Assembly: GCA_036936605.1 (NCBI GenBank)
Contig: JAUPFV010000002.1
Span: forward strand, 249,571,305-249,635,304
DNA: 64,000 nucleotides
Reading direction: 5' to 3'
Source of the DNA: Limnanthes douglasii subsp. nivea
Taxonomy: Eukaryota > Streptophyta > Magnoliopsida > Brassicales > Limnanthaceae
The position numbers were made by a program, and so were the translations under genes. Below are positions 25,488 through 37,919 of this stretch, in pieces. Each line of letters starts with the position of its first letter. Position 1 is the first letter of the stretch. The notes beneath the pieces were generated by a model. It was not told the origin of the DNA. It saw only the letters and a program-made list of their open reading frames with translations, and did not search any database.

Positions 25488-28400
25488 TAAAGAATTATTA
25501 GTGGATAAATGAATATTTATAAAAAAAATATTATTTGATAATAAAAAATATAAATAATTGTTTAATAGTTCCAAATATGTTTTATGGTTTTTTTAATATT
25601 ATACATTTAAAATTATACTTTAAAAATTGAAATGATCACTAGATTTGTTTTTTTAGGAGGACAAAATTAGATCCATAAAATCTATTTATTTATTTTTAGT
25701 TTTTCTCTAATTTGATTGTAAAATTAATTTAGATAAACAATTTTATTCCAGAATTAAGTATATTTTGATGATTAAAAATTAATTTGATTTTAGTTCTAGA
25801 ATTACCTGTAATTTTGTTGTTAAAATATAATTGCGTTCAATTGCGGAATTACATGCAAATATATTGTGTAAATAAACAAAATGTAAATTATCCATAAATA
25901 CCACACCAAGTATCTCTCTGCCACCTAATATCCAAAAGTTGCAAACTACCTATAGATATCTAGATTATAAAATTGGACGAAAATGCCTTCATTAGTATAA
26001 ATAGGAGTTTTAGGTTGAAAACATGTTTTCCCTCTTTTAAACCAAAATGTTTCAAATTCCTACCAATTACATCTCTCTTAACCCTTAAACCAAGAAAATC
26101 CATAAACCTCTGAAATCGACGACGAACTCCGATGTAGCATCACAAAATAATGATTTTGAGCTAGAATCTATGTTTGGACCTCTATTAAAAACAAATGGCA
26201 GTAAAAACTCCGAATTACATGTAAGAACTATGTACAAGTTATTCGTTTATCTGTATTTGGATGGTTTTAGTTTAGTTAATTCAGTCTAGAAGTGTTGAAT
26301 TAACATGAACTATGTTCTTAAACTCAAAATGTTCTTAAGGTATCGTTTATCAAAACTCATCTTTGTACTTTATGTTTGGATAAACATATAGTTTCAAAGT
26401 ATGGAAGTTCGCACTATTTGCATATAATGTGTTACATTTTAATAATTGGGGTATAATATATTGTCTAGTATCATAGTTTGACTTTTGAGAGTCCATTTTT
26501 GGTTGCTTTCAACGTGAAAGTGAGATACAGACCATGTCTTGCATCTTTTTTATATGTCATACACAGGAATCGAATAGTTGTACTTATGGTTTTACATTGC
26601 ATTTATTTTGTCAAAACGTTTTGTATGTTACATAAATCCCTAGAATTGCATGGTCATTAACACTTGATTTGCATGGTGTGTGTTTACTGTATAAAAGCAT
26701 GGTAGGTGTCTCTATAATCGCATGGTTTGTAGCACTAGAATTGTATGGTGTTTATGTTCCAGTAGAGTCAGAAATTCAATATTATTAATGTATTATGTTT
26801 AATCAACCCATATCGCATGGTGTTTTTTGTAAGAAAAATGTCTCTTAAAGCTTGCTTTAACAGTTTTGGTTTAGTTAGCATATTGAATCCGATGAAATAG
26901 AAGAGTAATCTTATTCCAAATAAACACATGGAAGTTGCATTTGAAATAACTTTTTATACAATATCAAAGGCTTTTTATGAGCTTTGCAATGAGAATTTTT
27001 CAATGAAAAAACATTGGCAGATTATAACCAAGATCATAAAGATATACTCAATGGAAGAATACGTTTTCAGAATTGGTTATAAAATAACCAAACTAATGAC
27101 CAATGGCGTGAAGAGTGTTTTTTATCGAAACATGACAACAAGAAAATGGCTTTACACTTAGTCGGAGGATTCAAACTGTGTTACACCGATGGTCAGGAAA
27201 TAAATTTGAGGATCATAAAAACTTTGTGGATAAAAGTACCAAAAAAATTGGTAAAAACAAAACAAACTAATATCAAACAATTTTATAAAGGTACGTCTTT
27301 ATCATTGGATTTTTTGTTTTGTTATAATGGAAACGCATACTCAATTCAATAGAATCGTATAGTGTTCGTTTACAGTAGAAATGCATGGTTATTGTCACTA
27401 GAATCACATGATTGTAACACTAGGATCGCATGATCGGTGTGATCTAAACTCGCGTGGGTTTTTTGTTTGGTTATAGTAGAACACATGCTCAGTAGCAGTA
27501 GAAATGCATGCTGAGTAAAATTAGAATTTTATGGTGTTTGTTTACAGTAGAAATGCATGGTCAGTGTCACTAGAATCGTATGGTTTGTATCACTAGAATA
27601 CCATGGTGTTTATTTTACTGTGAAGTCAAATATTAAGTAGTATTAATGTTCCATATTGTGTTATGTTTTACAAGAATCAATAGACAAAGTCATTTATGCG
27701 GCCGGGGGAGTGGGGTCATGTTGTGAAAGTTGTGGTTAATTTATTGATAATTTATATGTGCTCTACCCTATTCTATTTAGTATCATAAGATGTATTGGGT
27801 TGGATAACGGTCTATTGAAAAAAACAAAAACTGTAATTGGTCCATAACAATAAATGAAAGTTGTTTAAATCAAATTAAACTTGTGTCTCCAACATATCAG
27901 ATAGATTTATGGGATGTCTTACACTTTTAATTTTAGAATATAATTAAAATAAAATAAAAATATAAATAGTCTAGATAAAAATTTTGATGTTGCCATTCAT
28001 CATGGAGTACACAACCATTACGCAAGCAGAAACAATACCTAACTTAATCCTAAGATAGTACAAATGATGGGGGATTTGAGTCAAATCATCAACCCTGGAT
28101 ATAATTAAAAAGTTAAACCAGCTTAAAGATAACGAGGTATCAAATATTTTAGCCTCGAATGTTATTTTTTAGTAGAAACGCATGGTGAGAATCATTAGTC
28201 TCGCATGGTGTTTATTGCATTAAAATTGCATGATATGTATCACATAAATCACATGGTCATGGTTAGTAGCATTAGAATGGCATGGTTAATATCAATAGAC
28301 TCGCATGATCATCAACACTATAATTGCATGGTCAGTAATAACCACGTGGTTAGTATCCCCAAAATTGCATCTTCACTTGTATTAATTTCACATGCTACTT

Positions 28401-30411
28401 TGATCTAGTCACAAATGTTTTATTGGGTTGTTCATCATTGCATAGGTTTTGGAAGGTGCGTTAACACTGACAAAAGCTGAAAGAAAAGCATTTGAAGGGG
28501 ATGAAACTAGTGGGAACCCAAATCCTGTACCAGATTAAAAATCTAAGAAAAGGACTAAATCTATATGAACAAAACTAAACATAAGGCCATTACACCCAAG
28601 ACAACCACCAACCACCCCAACCTGAACATACAAGCCCACAACCAGCAATTAAACACCAATACAAACATCCCCAATTGAAATTGAAGGGTTCAAAGATGAA
28701 TTTAATACTGATTTCATCCTACGTGAATTCATGCACCAACAAAGGAAGACTCAAACACCCTACAAGAAGACTTCAACCTTTTTAAAGAGCGTAGCAACCA
28801 CCTTTAAGAATGATATAACGACATTGAGCGCTAAAATCAACATTAAAATGAAGAATACGACCATTTTTAAGAGAAGTTCTCTTTGACGTCAAAGATTGGA
28901 ATATAAAAGACAAATAAATACTTACATGTGGTTTGTTGAGTTCTACCGTATGCAACATTTGCTTGAAAACAATAAGAATAATATAAATATATGTATCTCC
29001 TTTTGTTTTACTTGTTATATATGTTTTATTTCTTGTAGTCCATACCAATATGTCTGGCAGTATTATGAAAGGCTAAAAATCAAACGAAAGTGATAGTTGA
29101 GTTACTTTGAGAGTTGGAAGAACGAGACTTTGAAATAACAAATTTTTTTTTATTCGTGATCCAAAACCAACGGAGTTAGTAACACAAGAACCATCAGTTA
29201 ACTAAGAACTCTTAACATCACCACCACCAGTCAATGAAGAACCGTCACCACCACCACAAGTCAATGAAGAAGTCCCATTGGTACCACTAGAATAACAAGT
29301 GGTACCTAATGAATCGTCTGTAAATGAGACAGAGACTACACCATAGGCACAAGTTTGTGAAGATGAAAGTGGTTCTTAAGTAGATTAAGATTCAATTTTC
29401 AATATATCATATATTGTAGGTTTTTAAAGTTATATATTGTGGGGTTGTAAAATAATAGATTTAATGATATATATAACACCTTTGCCTGTTTAACATACTT
29501 GGAATCTCATGTTTATTATACTCTGATATGATGGTTTATTATACTTGGATCTGATGGTATAATATACAAGAAATCACATGTTTAATAGCTATGGAATTTC
29601 ACGTTCAATTAACCTGGAATTCCATGGTTTAATAAACATGGAATCCCATGTTTAACATACCTAGAATTGCATGGTTTAATATAACTGAAATTTCATGTTC
29701 ATTATACATGAAATTGCATGGTTAATATGACTGGAACCGTATATATAATATACAATAAATCGCATAGTAAGTATAACTAGAATCACATGTTAAATATACA
29801 TAGAATTACATGGTTTAATAAAACTGGAACCGTATATTTAATATACAAGGAATTTAATGGCTAGCATGTGAGCCTAACCATCCAACAAGTCAACCAACCA
29901 GACCAACTAAGCCAACTAGAAACTGATAAGGGAAAGAATTATTTGGATTAATAGTTAGATCGACTAAATAATAAAGTAATATGGCTTTATGAATGTTTTG
30001 TAAAAGAAGTCAAACAAAATGTAATATTGAGGATATTTTGTGTAATAAATAATAATTATGGTTAAGGTTAGTAAAATAGTGGGGGAAAACCCTATATAGG
30101 TTAATCATGTGATATTTGGGCCCACCATTTGTAATATATAAAGCAACAACTCTTTTTTTGGGAAAATGGTGAACATTTATTACTTAATTACTACTGTTGT
30201 CACCTTCTCTCTCTAGTTTTCTCGTGTTTTTCTTCATAAACAATATCCTCCAAATATAACTTAGACATACAAACTTTAATGAAAAAATTGGAACTATCAT
30301 AAACCACTTCCAAGTATTATGTAAAATTCTCGCATTGTTGTTTTATAAATAATCCATCCAAATATATTTAATGGTCTTTTAGGATATTTATGATACCAAA
30401 ATTGCATGTTC
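25488..30411 (+). repeat. Large tandem duplication, copy 2
   Basis: This is the second copy of the block, slightly longer. It carries about 110 bp of extra 23-bp repeat sequence near 27435-27545 and a short insertion near 26030. Its TATA box is at about 25995-26007. Right of it the sequence continues into a Ulp1-like fragment that copy 1 lacks, so copy 2 probably retains the original downstream context. Confidence 0.9.
25995..29390 (+). pseudogene. Broken multi-exon gene in copy 2 (same as copy 1)
   Basis: The same exon-like pieces recur: 26928-27161 (MEVAFEITFYTISKAFYEL at its start), 27146-27352, 28447-28540, 28880-28974 joined across a 65-bp intron-like gap to 29041-29093, and the Pro/Glu-rich tail at 29210-29380. 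Stops fall at the same positions as in copy 1, so the gene was already dead, or is misread by me, before duplication. The product is not recognised. Confidence 0.45.
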
Positions 30412-30420
30412 TAAAAAGTC

Positions 30421-30600
30421 ATATAAGGTCAACACAATAAGAGAAATCCCACAAAAAACAATAATCCTTGACTGCGATATTTTTGTTTGCGAATACGGAC
30501 AAAATGTTATCTAGAATGGCTTTATTTAAAATAGATACCGTGAAGACATGTGTCAGAATACGAGAGCTCAAATGTTTTATTATTTCACAAATGATGTAAA
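30421..30600 (+). pseudogene. Ulp1-like cysteine protease (C48) C-terminal fragment
   Basis: The frame reads IILDCDIFVCEYGQNVI, stop, then YREDMCQNTRAQMFYYF. This resembles the C-terminal catalytic block of Ulp1/SENP proteases (consensus DCGxFVCKY around the catalytic Cys) followed by the usual region before the end. The Gly after Cys is replaced by Asp and a stop interrupts it, so it is inactive. Ulp1-type genes are carried by Kaonashi-type MULEs in plants; a MULE transposase remnant lies 12.6 kb downstream. The identification rests on a short motif. Confidence 0.5.
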
Positions 30601-30724
30601 TACAAACGTTTATTAGTAGTTATCTTGATATAGTATTTTATGATGATACTTGTTTTGTAAGTAACATATTTTGTAAGTAATTTATTTTATAATTAAAAAA
30701 ACAAAATAATTTTCATGTAAACTA

Positions 30725-31782
30725 TTACTGTTGGAATCGCATGTTTAGTTACCATAGAATTGCATGGTGCGTAACACTAGAATTGCATGGTGAATAACCT
30801 AGAATCACATTGTGATAACACTAGAATCGCATGTTTTGACTCTGCATGAATCGTATGTTTGAATTCATACAGTTTTCTGTATTATTCATATGACACTTCC
30901 TAATTTTTTAACTAAAAAATAAAATGGTCTCGATGGTAATCAATAAAAATCACCATCTTCCAACCAATTTAATCATATCAATTTTTAAGCTCGCTAATCA
31001 TTTTAATTGGCTAACTTATTATTTGGTTTGACAAAAGTAGATAACTAATGAAACTAAAGCAATAACTGTAAAAGATATATCAAGAATAGGTTAGAAAACT
31101 AGTATAAAATGGTTCATTTTATTATTATTATTGCCTATACATTTGGTGCACACCTTCAATAGGGTTGCGTACAAAAAACTCACAGATTCTGTAAAAATAA
31201 ACTTATAATATTCAAAGTAGTGAAGCATTTACGCTACCTCTCCTCTAATGATAAGTATGGTTATTCAAGCTCATTCGTTGATGGTTTCTCTTCTTAGGGA
31301 CACATCTCCTCATACAAAATGGCCACCATCTAAGAATAATTCTGTAAATACTCTAAAGATGAGGAGATCTTATCTTTCTCGGTTGAATATTATTCACCAA
31401 ATTCTTTTTCATACTATGGAAATGATGAGGACCTCTACGATCTTCCACCAAAAAAATAGAAGAGAAACCAATTGGAAAAGGATGATAAATAAGAATATAA
31501 AGAGATTGAGGAAGAAGAAAGAGATTGAAGATTACGAAGATGAGGGTGAATTGTAGTATGGATTTCGTTAATCTAACAAAGTCTTTTGATCTCATCTTGG
31601 TTTGTTTTGTTTTGCATGTCCGACATGTATATAGTTTAGTTTAATTCGATACAAATTGTTGATGGAAATATAAATACATGTTTAGTTACATTATAATCTC
31701 ATGTTCAATTATAGTAAAAATATATGTATATTTGACAGTGAGAACACATGTTCAATTATAGTAGAAAATGAACGTTTAGTTT
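30725..31782 (+). repeat. 23-bp repeat arrays and non-coding DNA left of element e1
   Basis: At 30740-30860 four to five units of the GCATGGT / CACTAGAATC repeat occur at 22-23 bp spacing. Weaker units occur at 31660-31782 and resume at 42687 beyond the retrotransposon. A short ORF at 31248-31556 is Lys-rich and unrecognised. Another frame in the same stretch is acidic (NDEDLYDLPPKK). Otherwise no gene is seen. Confidence 0.6.
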
Positions 31783-32194
31783 TGATGAGTCCTGATTTTA
31801 TCACCACTCTTTATGAGAACCGGACAGGTGCAATTCAGACAACATCCACCTAACAGGACAGTGGCAGTTCGGACAACCTCCACTCACTAAACTGTCCGAA
31901 CAGAACTAAAGTATTAAAAACTTAACCACTTTGTAACTAAAATAATTACTTACTTACTTAAACTAATGGGTCTTTAAACTCGACCCGAATCTATTTAAAC
32001 ACAACCCGAAAGCCCATGTGGCCCAAAGATAAGGGTATAAATACCCAACTACCTGCATTAAATGAGGGTAATGAAAATTAAATACAACCAGACAGCTCAA
32101 TTCTCCCTCTACACTCTAACCAAACATTAAATACCTCCAAAAATATCACAAAACTCTGGACAAAATTACCCTCAAACGAAAATAAACCTCACCA
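31783..32194 (+). repeat. 5' LTR of element e1
   Basis: This 412-bp LTR starts TGATGAGTCC and ends CTCACCA. A TATA box (GGGTATAAATACCC, about 32034-32047) probably drives the genomic RNA. A likely primer binding site (TTGGTGACCACAGTG) follows at 32197. Confidence 0.9.
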
Positions 32195-32266
32195 AATTGG
32201 TGACCACAGTGAGAGGACGACGGTGCCTGAATCTAGCATTCAAAACCATAAAAAAAACAAGTTCGG

Positions 32267-33590
32267 ATAAATCCTGACGTGCCGGAAGTACCACCAGCTT
32301 TGCTCGAAGTGGTGGGAGAAAATGATGAATATACCATCGAGGAGCGTGATAGATTAAAAGTTAAAATAGAAGCTCTGAGAGCAGAGAGGGAAAAGATGGG
32401 CATAAAAGAAAAGTCTAAAGCGTCAGTAGCTTATCATACTGACAATCCAAGGGAACATGAGCCCTCAAAAACCCATGTGAGCACGAAAAAGACTCATGAT
32501 AGCTCAAAAAAGTCTCATCGGTCTAAGCCGGTGGAGAGCTCTGATTCGGACTCAGAATCTTCCAGCAGCTCCTCAGGCGAAGATGGAGTCGAAGAATCCC
32601 TGTCATCCAGCAGTGATGAAGGTCGTTCGAAAAAGAAGCAAAAGTTAGTCAAAATATACTCAAGAAAAAGGGATAGGCATGGAAAGTTAAAGAGGCATAT
32701 AGGCAAAGGATCGTCTCATAGTCAGAGACACGTAGATCGGATGGTGATGGATCCTTTTGCCTTCCATGATAAACCAGGTATCTTTGAACTTCTAATGAGG
32801 ATACCGTCTTCAGTCGTGTCCGGAATTGGAGACAATCTCCATTGTCCTCCAAGATTCTGTCCGGGAACCTTCGTAAGAGGTTTGACAATACAAAAATGGA
32901 AAAATACGATGGCAGTAAAGACCCGGACAACCACTTGGAACAGTTCAAAAAATTTATGATGAATTTTGATGATGACGACAAGTTGCTTTGTAGAGCATTC
33001 TCCCAATCCTTTACGGGGAGTGCCCTGAAGTGGTATAACAGCCTACCGCAGGGGTGCATCAGAAATTTTGATACTTTTTGGGTGGCCTTCCGGAGGAAGT
33101 TTGTTGAAAGTAAGGAGGTAAAGGGCAATAGAGACACAATCATCCATTGTGCCCAAGAACCGAACGAATCTCTATAAGAATACATAATTCGCTTTGTAAA
33201 AACCAAAAATGGGTTGGCTGATTGCTTTGAACAAGTAGCAATAGCTTCTCTGAGGCAGGGCTTAAACCCTGGAAACCTGGCTGATTCAGTAACCCGAAAG
33301 AAGGCCATGACGTTGGGAGGTTTGTTGAATCAAGTTGGAAATCATATTAATGTTGATGAAACAAAGAAAACAAGGGTGCACAGGCAGGTGCTGCTCCGGC
33401 TACACCAAATCCAAACCAAAACCAGTATGGGAACAAGGCTAGGGAGGCCGGGTAGAGTCATAACAGAGCCAAAGCTCAGTCTCAGCCAGCTGCTCTAGCA
33501 CAGAGTCAACAATCTAGAAATAAGCGAGGACCTTGGGTCCAACCGGAGTGGTTTGCAGAATTAAAAGAAAACGTAGCCTCTATTTATGAC
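32267..33590 (+). pseudogene. gag of element e1 (start codon lost, frameshift, stop)
   Basis: The equivalent of the e2 start ATG is ATA at 32267-32269. The N-terminal part is acidic then Ser-rich (EEVVGENDEYTIEERDRL in e2). A shift occurs between 32790 and 32880, after which the capsid core runs in another frame (32842-33177: MEKYDGSKDPDNHLEQF, LLCRAFSQSFTGSALKWY). It ends at a TAA at 33176, where e2 reads a sense codon. Similarity continues beyond the stop (NGLADCFEQVAIASLRQGL). The family product packages element RNA. Confidence 0.85.
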
Positions 33591-34554
33591 AAAACAAAAG
33601 ACGAAGTACATTATAGAAGGCCGGCTGCGTTACAATCTCCTAGGGAGAGCCGTAACCATTGTTTCTGTTATTATCGTAATGATATTGGCCATACCACCGA
33701 AGATTGTATTACTTTGAAGCAAGAAGTCCAGAATTTAATTGAAAGAGGAAAGTTGGGAGCATATGTTAAAAGAAGAGGAGGCAATAGGCCTGATAACACT
33801 CATCGGGTTGGTCCAAACAATGCAGGCACATCGGCTCCGGAGGGGGGCCATGGTGATAGTCGAGAGATTCGATGGAGAGTCAGAGTACTTGGACCTTGAT
33901 CCGACCCGGAATAAAGTGGGAGTTATCGCAGAAAATTGCAAGTCGGTGTCCGCACTTATCAACATTTTTGAGTCACTCACAATTTTTGGAGAAGACACCA
34001 TGACAGCACCCACTGCTTCTTCAAGAAAGAGGTGTGTTCATACTTTAGCTACCCAACTGGAGGGAGGCATGACTTCCTATCAATCACAGATTCCATTTCC
34101 CTTCATTGTTTTCGATGAGTATGACTTGAGGGATATAGCTGGTCCTCATGAAGATGCTGTCGTCATAGGAGCATCCATTGGGGGCAATGGCATAAGACGG
34201 ATTCTGGTGGACACCGAAAGTTCTGCCAATATTCTCTTTTTAACTTCCTACAAAAAGATGAAAAACCCAGCAGTAATTCAGCGTTCGAACCAGTCGATTC
34301 TGGGTTTCACTGGAAGCTCAGCAGATGTGATCGGGGAGTTCGAAGAGGAAGTTTTGTTGGGCAAATGCCCTTTTAAGAAAATGGTTAGAATACTGTTTGT
34401 CATGGTGGATTGTCCCACTTGTTATAATGCTATTCTTGGGAGGTCTTGGCTCTCTATGATGCATGCGGTGGCCTCAACAGTCCACCAATGTTTGAAATAT
34501 GTTATACAAGGACAAGTGGGAGTTGTTCGGAGCAACCAAAAGATAGCAAGATAG
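33590..34554 (+). pseudogene. Aspartic protease region of element e1 (DTG changed to DTE)
   Basis: The zinc-knuckle-like block (CYYRNDIGHTTEDC) and the protease block (RRILVDTESSANILF, about 34196-34242) are present, in two frames. The catalytic triplet D-T-G reads D-T-E, because GGT/GGA has become GAA. Element A and e2 keep D-T-G. The downstream ILGRSWLSMM block is the conserved C-terminal Gly-Arg motif of retropepsins. A TAG at 34552 ends the frame. Confidence 0.85.
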
Positions 34555-34559
34555 TGTTA

Positions 34560-36546
34560 TGCAACAGCGCTGGCCCCCCGGACGTCGGGGGCAGTTCGGA
34601 TTAACCAAGAATAGCAGTTTGAGAGGATTTCTGGGGGAGAGGGTGAGATTGATGACCCTAGAGAGACCCTTGGAGTTTTAATACCGATTGAAGAAGTTGA
34701 AACACATTCTTTGGCTGAAGGAAAATGTGTTAAGATAGGATCCAAGATGACATCAGAATTAAAGGGGAAAATGTTAAAATTCTTGAAAGACCATCAACAT
34801 GTTTTTGCTTGGTGCAATGCTGATGTTACTGGAGTGCCAGCAGATATTATGTTACACCAACTGTCCATCCGAAGGGACATAGCACATGTAATACAAAAAA
34901 GAAGAGCTTTTTCTAAGGAAAAGACTGATGTCATAGTTCAAGAGGTTGACCGTCTTACTAAAATGGGGAATATAAAGGAGTCTCAGTACCCTTTATGGAT
35001 AACCAATCCGGTATTAGTGAAAAAGAAAAATGGCAAGTGGCGTATGTGTATCGATTTCACAGATCTCAACAGGGCTTGCCCGAAGGATTTATACCCAGTT
35101 CCCCCGATTGATCAGTTGGTGGATTCCACATCTGGGAACAAGCTGCTATCTTTTATGGATGCCTTCTCCGGTTATAATCAGATTCAAGTGGATCCGAAGG
35201 ATCAGGAGCATACTACGTTTGTTACCGATATGGGCCTTCATTGCTACAAAGTGATGCCGTTTGGTTTAAAAAGTGATGGGGCTACTTATCAGAGGTTGGT
35301 AAATAAGGCTTTTACTAATCAAATTGGAAGAAACATGGAAGTATACATCGACGATATGATGGTGAAAAGTGTGGATGAAGAGCTACACTTGGAAGATCTC
35401 CAAGAAACTTTTGCTAACTTAGTGAAAGTGAATTTGAAATTAAACCTAGAAATGTGTATCTTTGGAGTACAGTCCTGCAAATTCCAGGGGTATGTGATAA
35501 GTGAGCAAGGGATACAGCCTGATCCGGACTAACTTAATGCTTTGCTGCAGATGGAGCCTCCTTGAGATATTAAAGAAGTACAATGTTTAACTGGGAGACT
35601 GGCTGCACTAAACCGTTTTATTTCAAGGTCTTCGGACAAGTACGCCCTATTTTTTCAAACTTTAAAAGGTGCAAAAGATTTCAATTGGTCCCCACAGTGT
35701 GATGAGGCCTTCGATGAGATTAAAAAGCACTTGTCTTCCCCCAAGACTTTGTCTAAACCCATTGATGGAGAAACTCTCTTCGTATATTTGGCTGTTTCAG
35801 ATTGTGCCATAAGTTCAGTATTGGTAAGGGAAGTAGGTAATTGTCCTCGTCCGGTGTATTACATCAGCAAGAGCTTGATAGATGCAGAAAAACGCTATCT
35901 GAAGCTTGAAAAATTAGCATTAGCCCTGGTGATTGCTGCAAGGAAGATGAGGCCTTATTTTCAGGCTCATCCCATTATTGTTCGGACATCTTTTCCCTTA
36001 AAAACGTTCTTCAAAAGGCAGACGTTTGAAGTAGAATTGGGGGACTTCGATATTGATTTTGCCCTTTGGACAGCAATCAAAGCAAAAGTTGTGGCTGATT
36101 TCTTAGTTGAATTCCATTCTGATAGGGATACAAAGCAAACAACTGATACGAAAGACAAAAAAGTTTGGGTCATCCAGACTGATGGTGGATCAAGTACCAT
36201 GGGATGTGGTGCAGGAGTATGCTTGACCTCTCCGTACGGTGACAGAATGTATCAAGCTATATGTTTTGCTTTTAGGGCTTTTAATAATGAGTCCGAATAT
36301 GAAGCTGCTATAGCTGGTTTGAAATTGGCTCTTATTTGTGGAGCCAAAAGGGTCAAGTTAATGAGCGATTCTCAGCTCCTTATCCATCATGCACAAGGTC
36401 AATCCGAAGCCAAAAAGGAGCAGTTGGTTAAATACTTACTTCTTCTTAAAAAAGTAGCTCTTAATTTTATAAGCATTATCTACAAACAAATTTTCCCGAA
36501 CAGAAAATATACTAGCAGACTCCTTGTCAACTATAGCCTATACTGA
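34560..36546 (+). pseudogene. Reverse transcriptase and two RNase H domains of element e1
   Basis: RT is open from 34711 to 35532, with WRMCIDFTDLNRACPKD, LSFMDAFSGYNQI, VMPFGLKSDGATYQRL and the catalytic YIDD at 35344-35355. Two stops follow (35530 and 35563). The connection and first RNase H follow at 35570-36060 (YLAVSDCAISSVLVRE, YYISKSLIDAEKRY). A second RNase H at 36170-36450 shows the acidic residues in TDGGS, NESEYEA and SDSQLL. Dual RNase H is typical of the Tat branch of plant gypsy elements. It would copy element RNA into DNA if intact. Confidence 0.9.
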
Positions 36547-36837
36547 GTCCTACCCTTGGATTCATGTGCTGGAGTGCCCATCCATTCGAATCAGTCTGGG
36601 TAAGGAAGAAGAAAGTTTCGATATACAGATAAAATAGCCTCAAGATTAGAGATTTTCTCTGCTTCAATATCTCTCAGATGACATTTTGCCACCAGATAAA
36701 TCAATAACAAGAAAAGTAAAATACAAGGCTCGTGGTTTTGTCATCCTAAGATATATTCTTTATAAAAAAATCTTATAGTAGACCCCTCTTACGATGTTTG
36801 GGGGTCGACGAATCTCAGATAGTGTTCTCCGAATTAC

Positions 36838-37878
36838 ATGATGGTGAGGGATCAGCTCACTGTGAGGGCTCTAACAAGGAGAGTTTTGTTAGCTGGGTAT
36901 TATTGGCCCTCTATAATGCAAGATGCTAAGGAGTTGGTGAGGAGGTGTGACCTATGCCAGAGATATAGTAATGAAATTCATATCCCAGCCATCCCTTTAG
37001 AGTCAATTACTGAGCCAATACCTTTTTCTCGATGGGGGTTGGATTTAGTGGGACCTCTACCCATGGCGTCCGGAGGGTGCCGAACTATAATCGTCGCTAT
37101 TGATTACTTTTTGAAGTGGATTGAAGCAGCTTTGTTGGCAGGTACAACATCAAAAGCTGTTATAAAATTCGTTTTATCCAATATCTGTTGCAGATTTGGA
37201 ATTCCACAAAAGATAACAACGGACAATGGACCACAGTTCGACAACAAGGAAATGGAGAGTTTCTGTGCCTCTAGAGGCATACAACATTGCTTCTCTTCCC
37301 CTTTCCACCCACAAGCAAATGGTCAGGTCGAAGTGGCCAACAGGACAATACTGTCCGGTCTGAAGAAGAATTTAGAAGGGGCTGCTGGGAAATGTCCTAG
37401 TTATTTGCAAGAAGTTTTGTGGGCTTACCAGACCACTCTCGGGGCTGTAACACAAGAGTCTCCCTTTGCCTTAGTGTATGGAATGGATGTCATAGCTCCT
37501 ATAGAAGCTACTCTCCCTTCATTTCGAGTTCATAATTTTTCCGAACACGCTAACGAGGTGGCTATCAGAGGCCAACTTGACTTAGTAGAGGAAAGAAGAG
37601 TTAAGGCTCACCTTAGAGCTGTACACTATCAAGGTTTGATGAGAAGCATGTTCACTTTTAAAATTAAGAGAAGGGATTTTCAACCGGGGGATAAGGTGTT
37701 GAGAAACATTTTCCTACATACTAAAGAGAAGCAGCTCGGTAAATTTGCTCCGACTAGGGAAGGACCCTATGTGGTCATTCAAAAGCTTAAGCCTGGGACA
37801 TACCGGCTCCACGACAAAGATGGAAGGATTTTGAATCACCCTTGGAATATTGAACACCTCCAGCTGTACTTGGAATAG
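36838..37878 (+). CDS. Integrase of element e1 (open reading frame)
   Basis: The frame is open for 346 codons. The zinc-binding end is partial (CDLCQRY near residue 39). The DDE core has Asp in GLDLVGPLP, Asp in TTDNGPQF and Glu in GQVEVANR. The C-terminal part (FQPGDKVLR, GPYVVIQKLKPGTYRL, HPWNIEHLQLYLE) is the usual end of plant Tat integrases. It is separated from RT by stops around 36543, so it would not be made as part of a polyprotein. In the family it inserts the cDNA into the genome. Confidence 0.9.
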   Translation: MMVRDQLTVRALTRRVLLAGYYWPSIMQDAKELVRRCDLCQRYSNEIHIPAIPLESITEPIPFSRWGLDLVGPLPMASGGCRTIIVAIDYFLKWIEAALLAGTTSKAVIKFVLSNICCRFGIPQKITTDNGPQFDNKEMESFCASRGIQHCFSSPFHPQANGQVEVANRTILSGLKKNLEGAAGKCPSYLQEVLWAYQTTLGAVTQESPFALVYGMDVIAPIEATLPSFRVHNFSEHANEVAIRGQLDLVEERRVKAHLRAVHYQGLMRSMFTFKIKRRDFQPGDKVLRNIFLHTKEKQLGKFAPTREGPYVVIQKLKPGTYRLHDKDGRILNHPWNIEHLQLYLE

Positions 37879-37919
37879 AAACTATGTAAAATTTACTTGT
37901 TTAAAAGTTCATGTAAATA

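Noticed and set aside
32649..33308. Long ORF on minus across the e1 gag
   Set aside because: It is a shadow of the gag coding sequence; the plus frame has the gag motifs shared by three elements.
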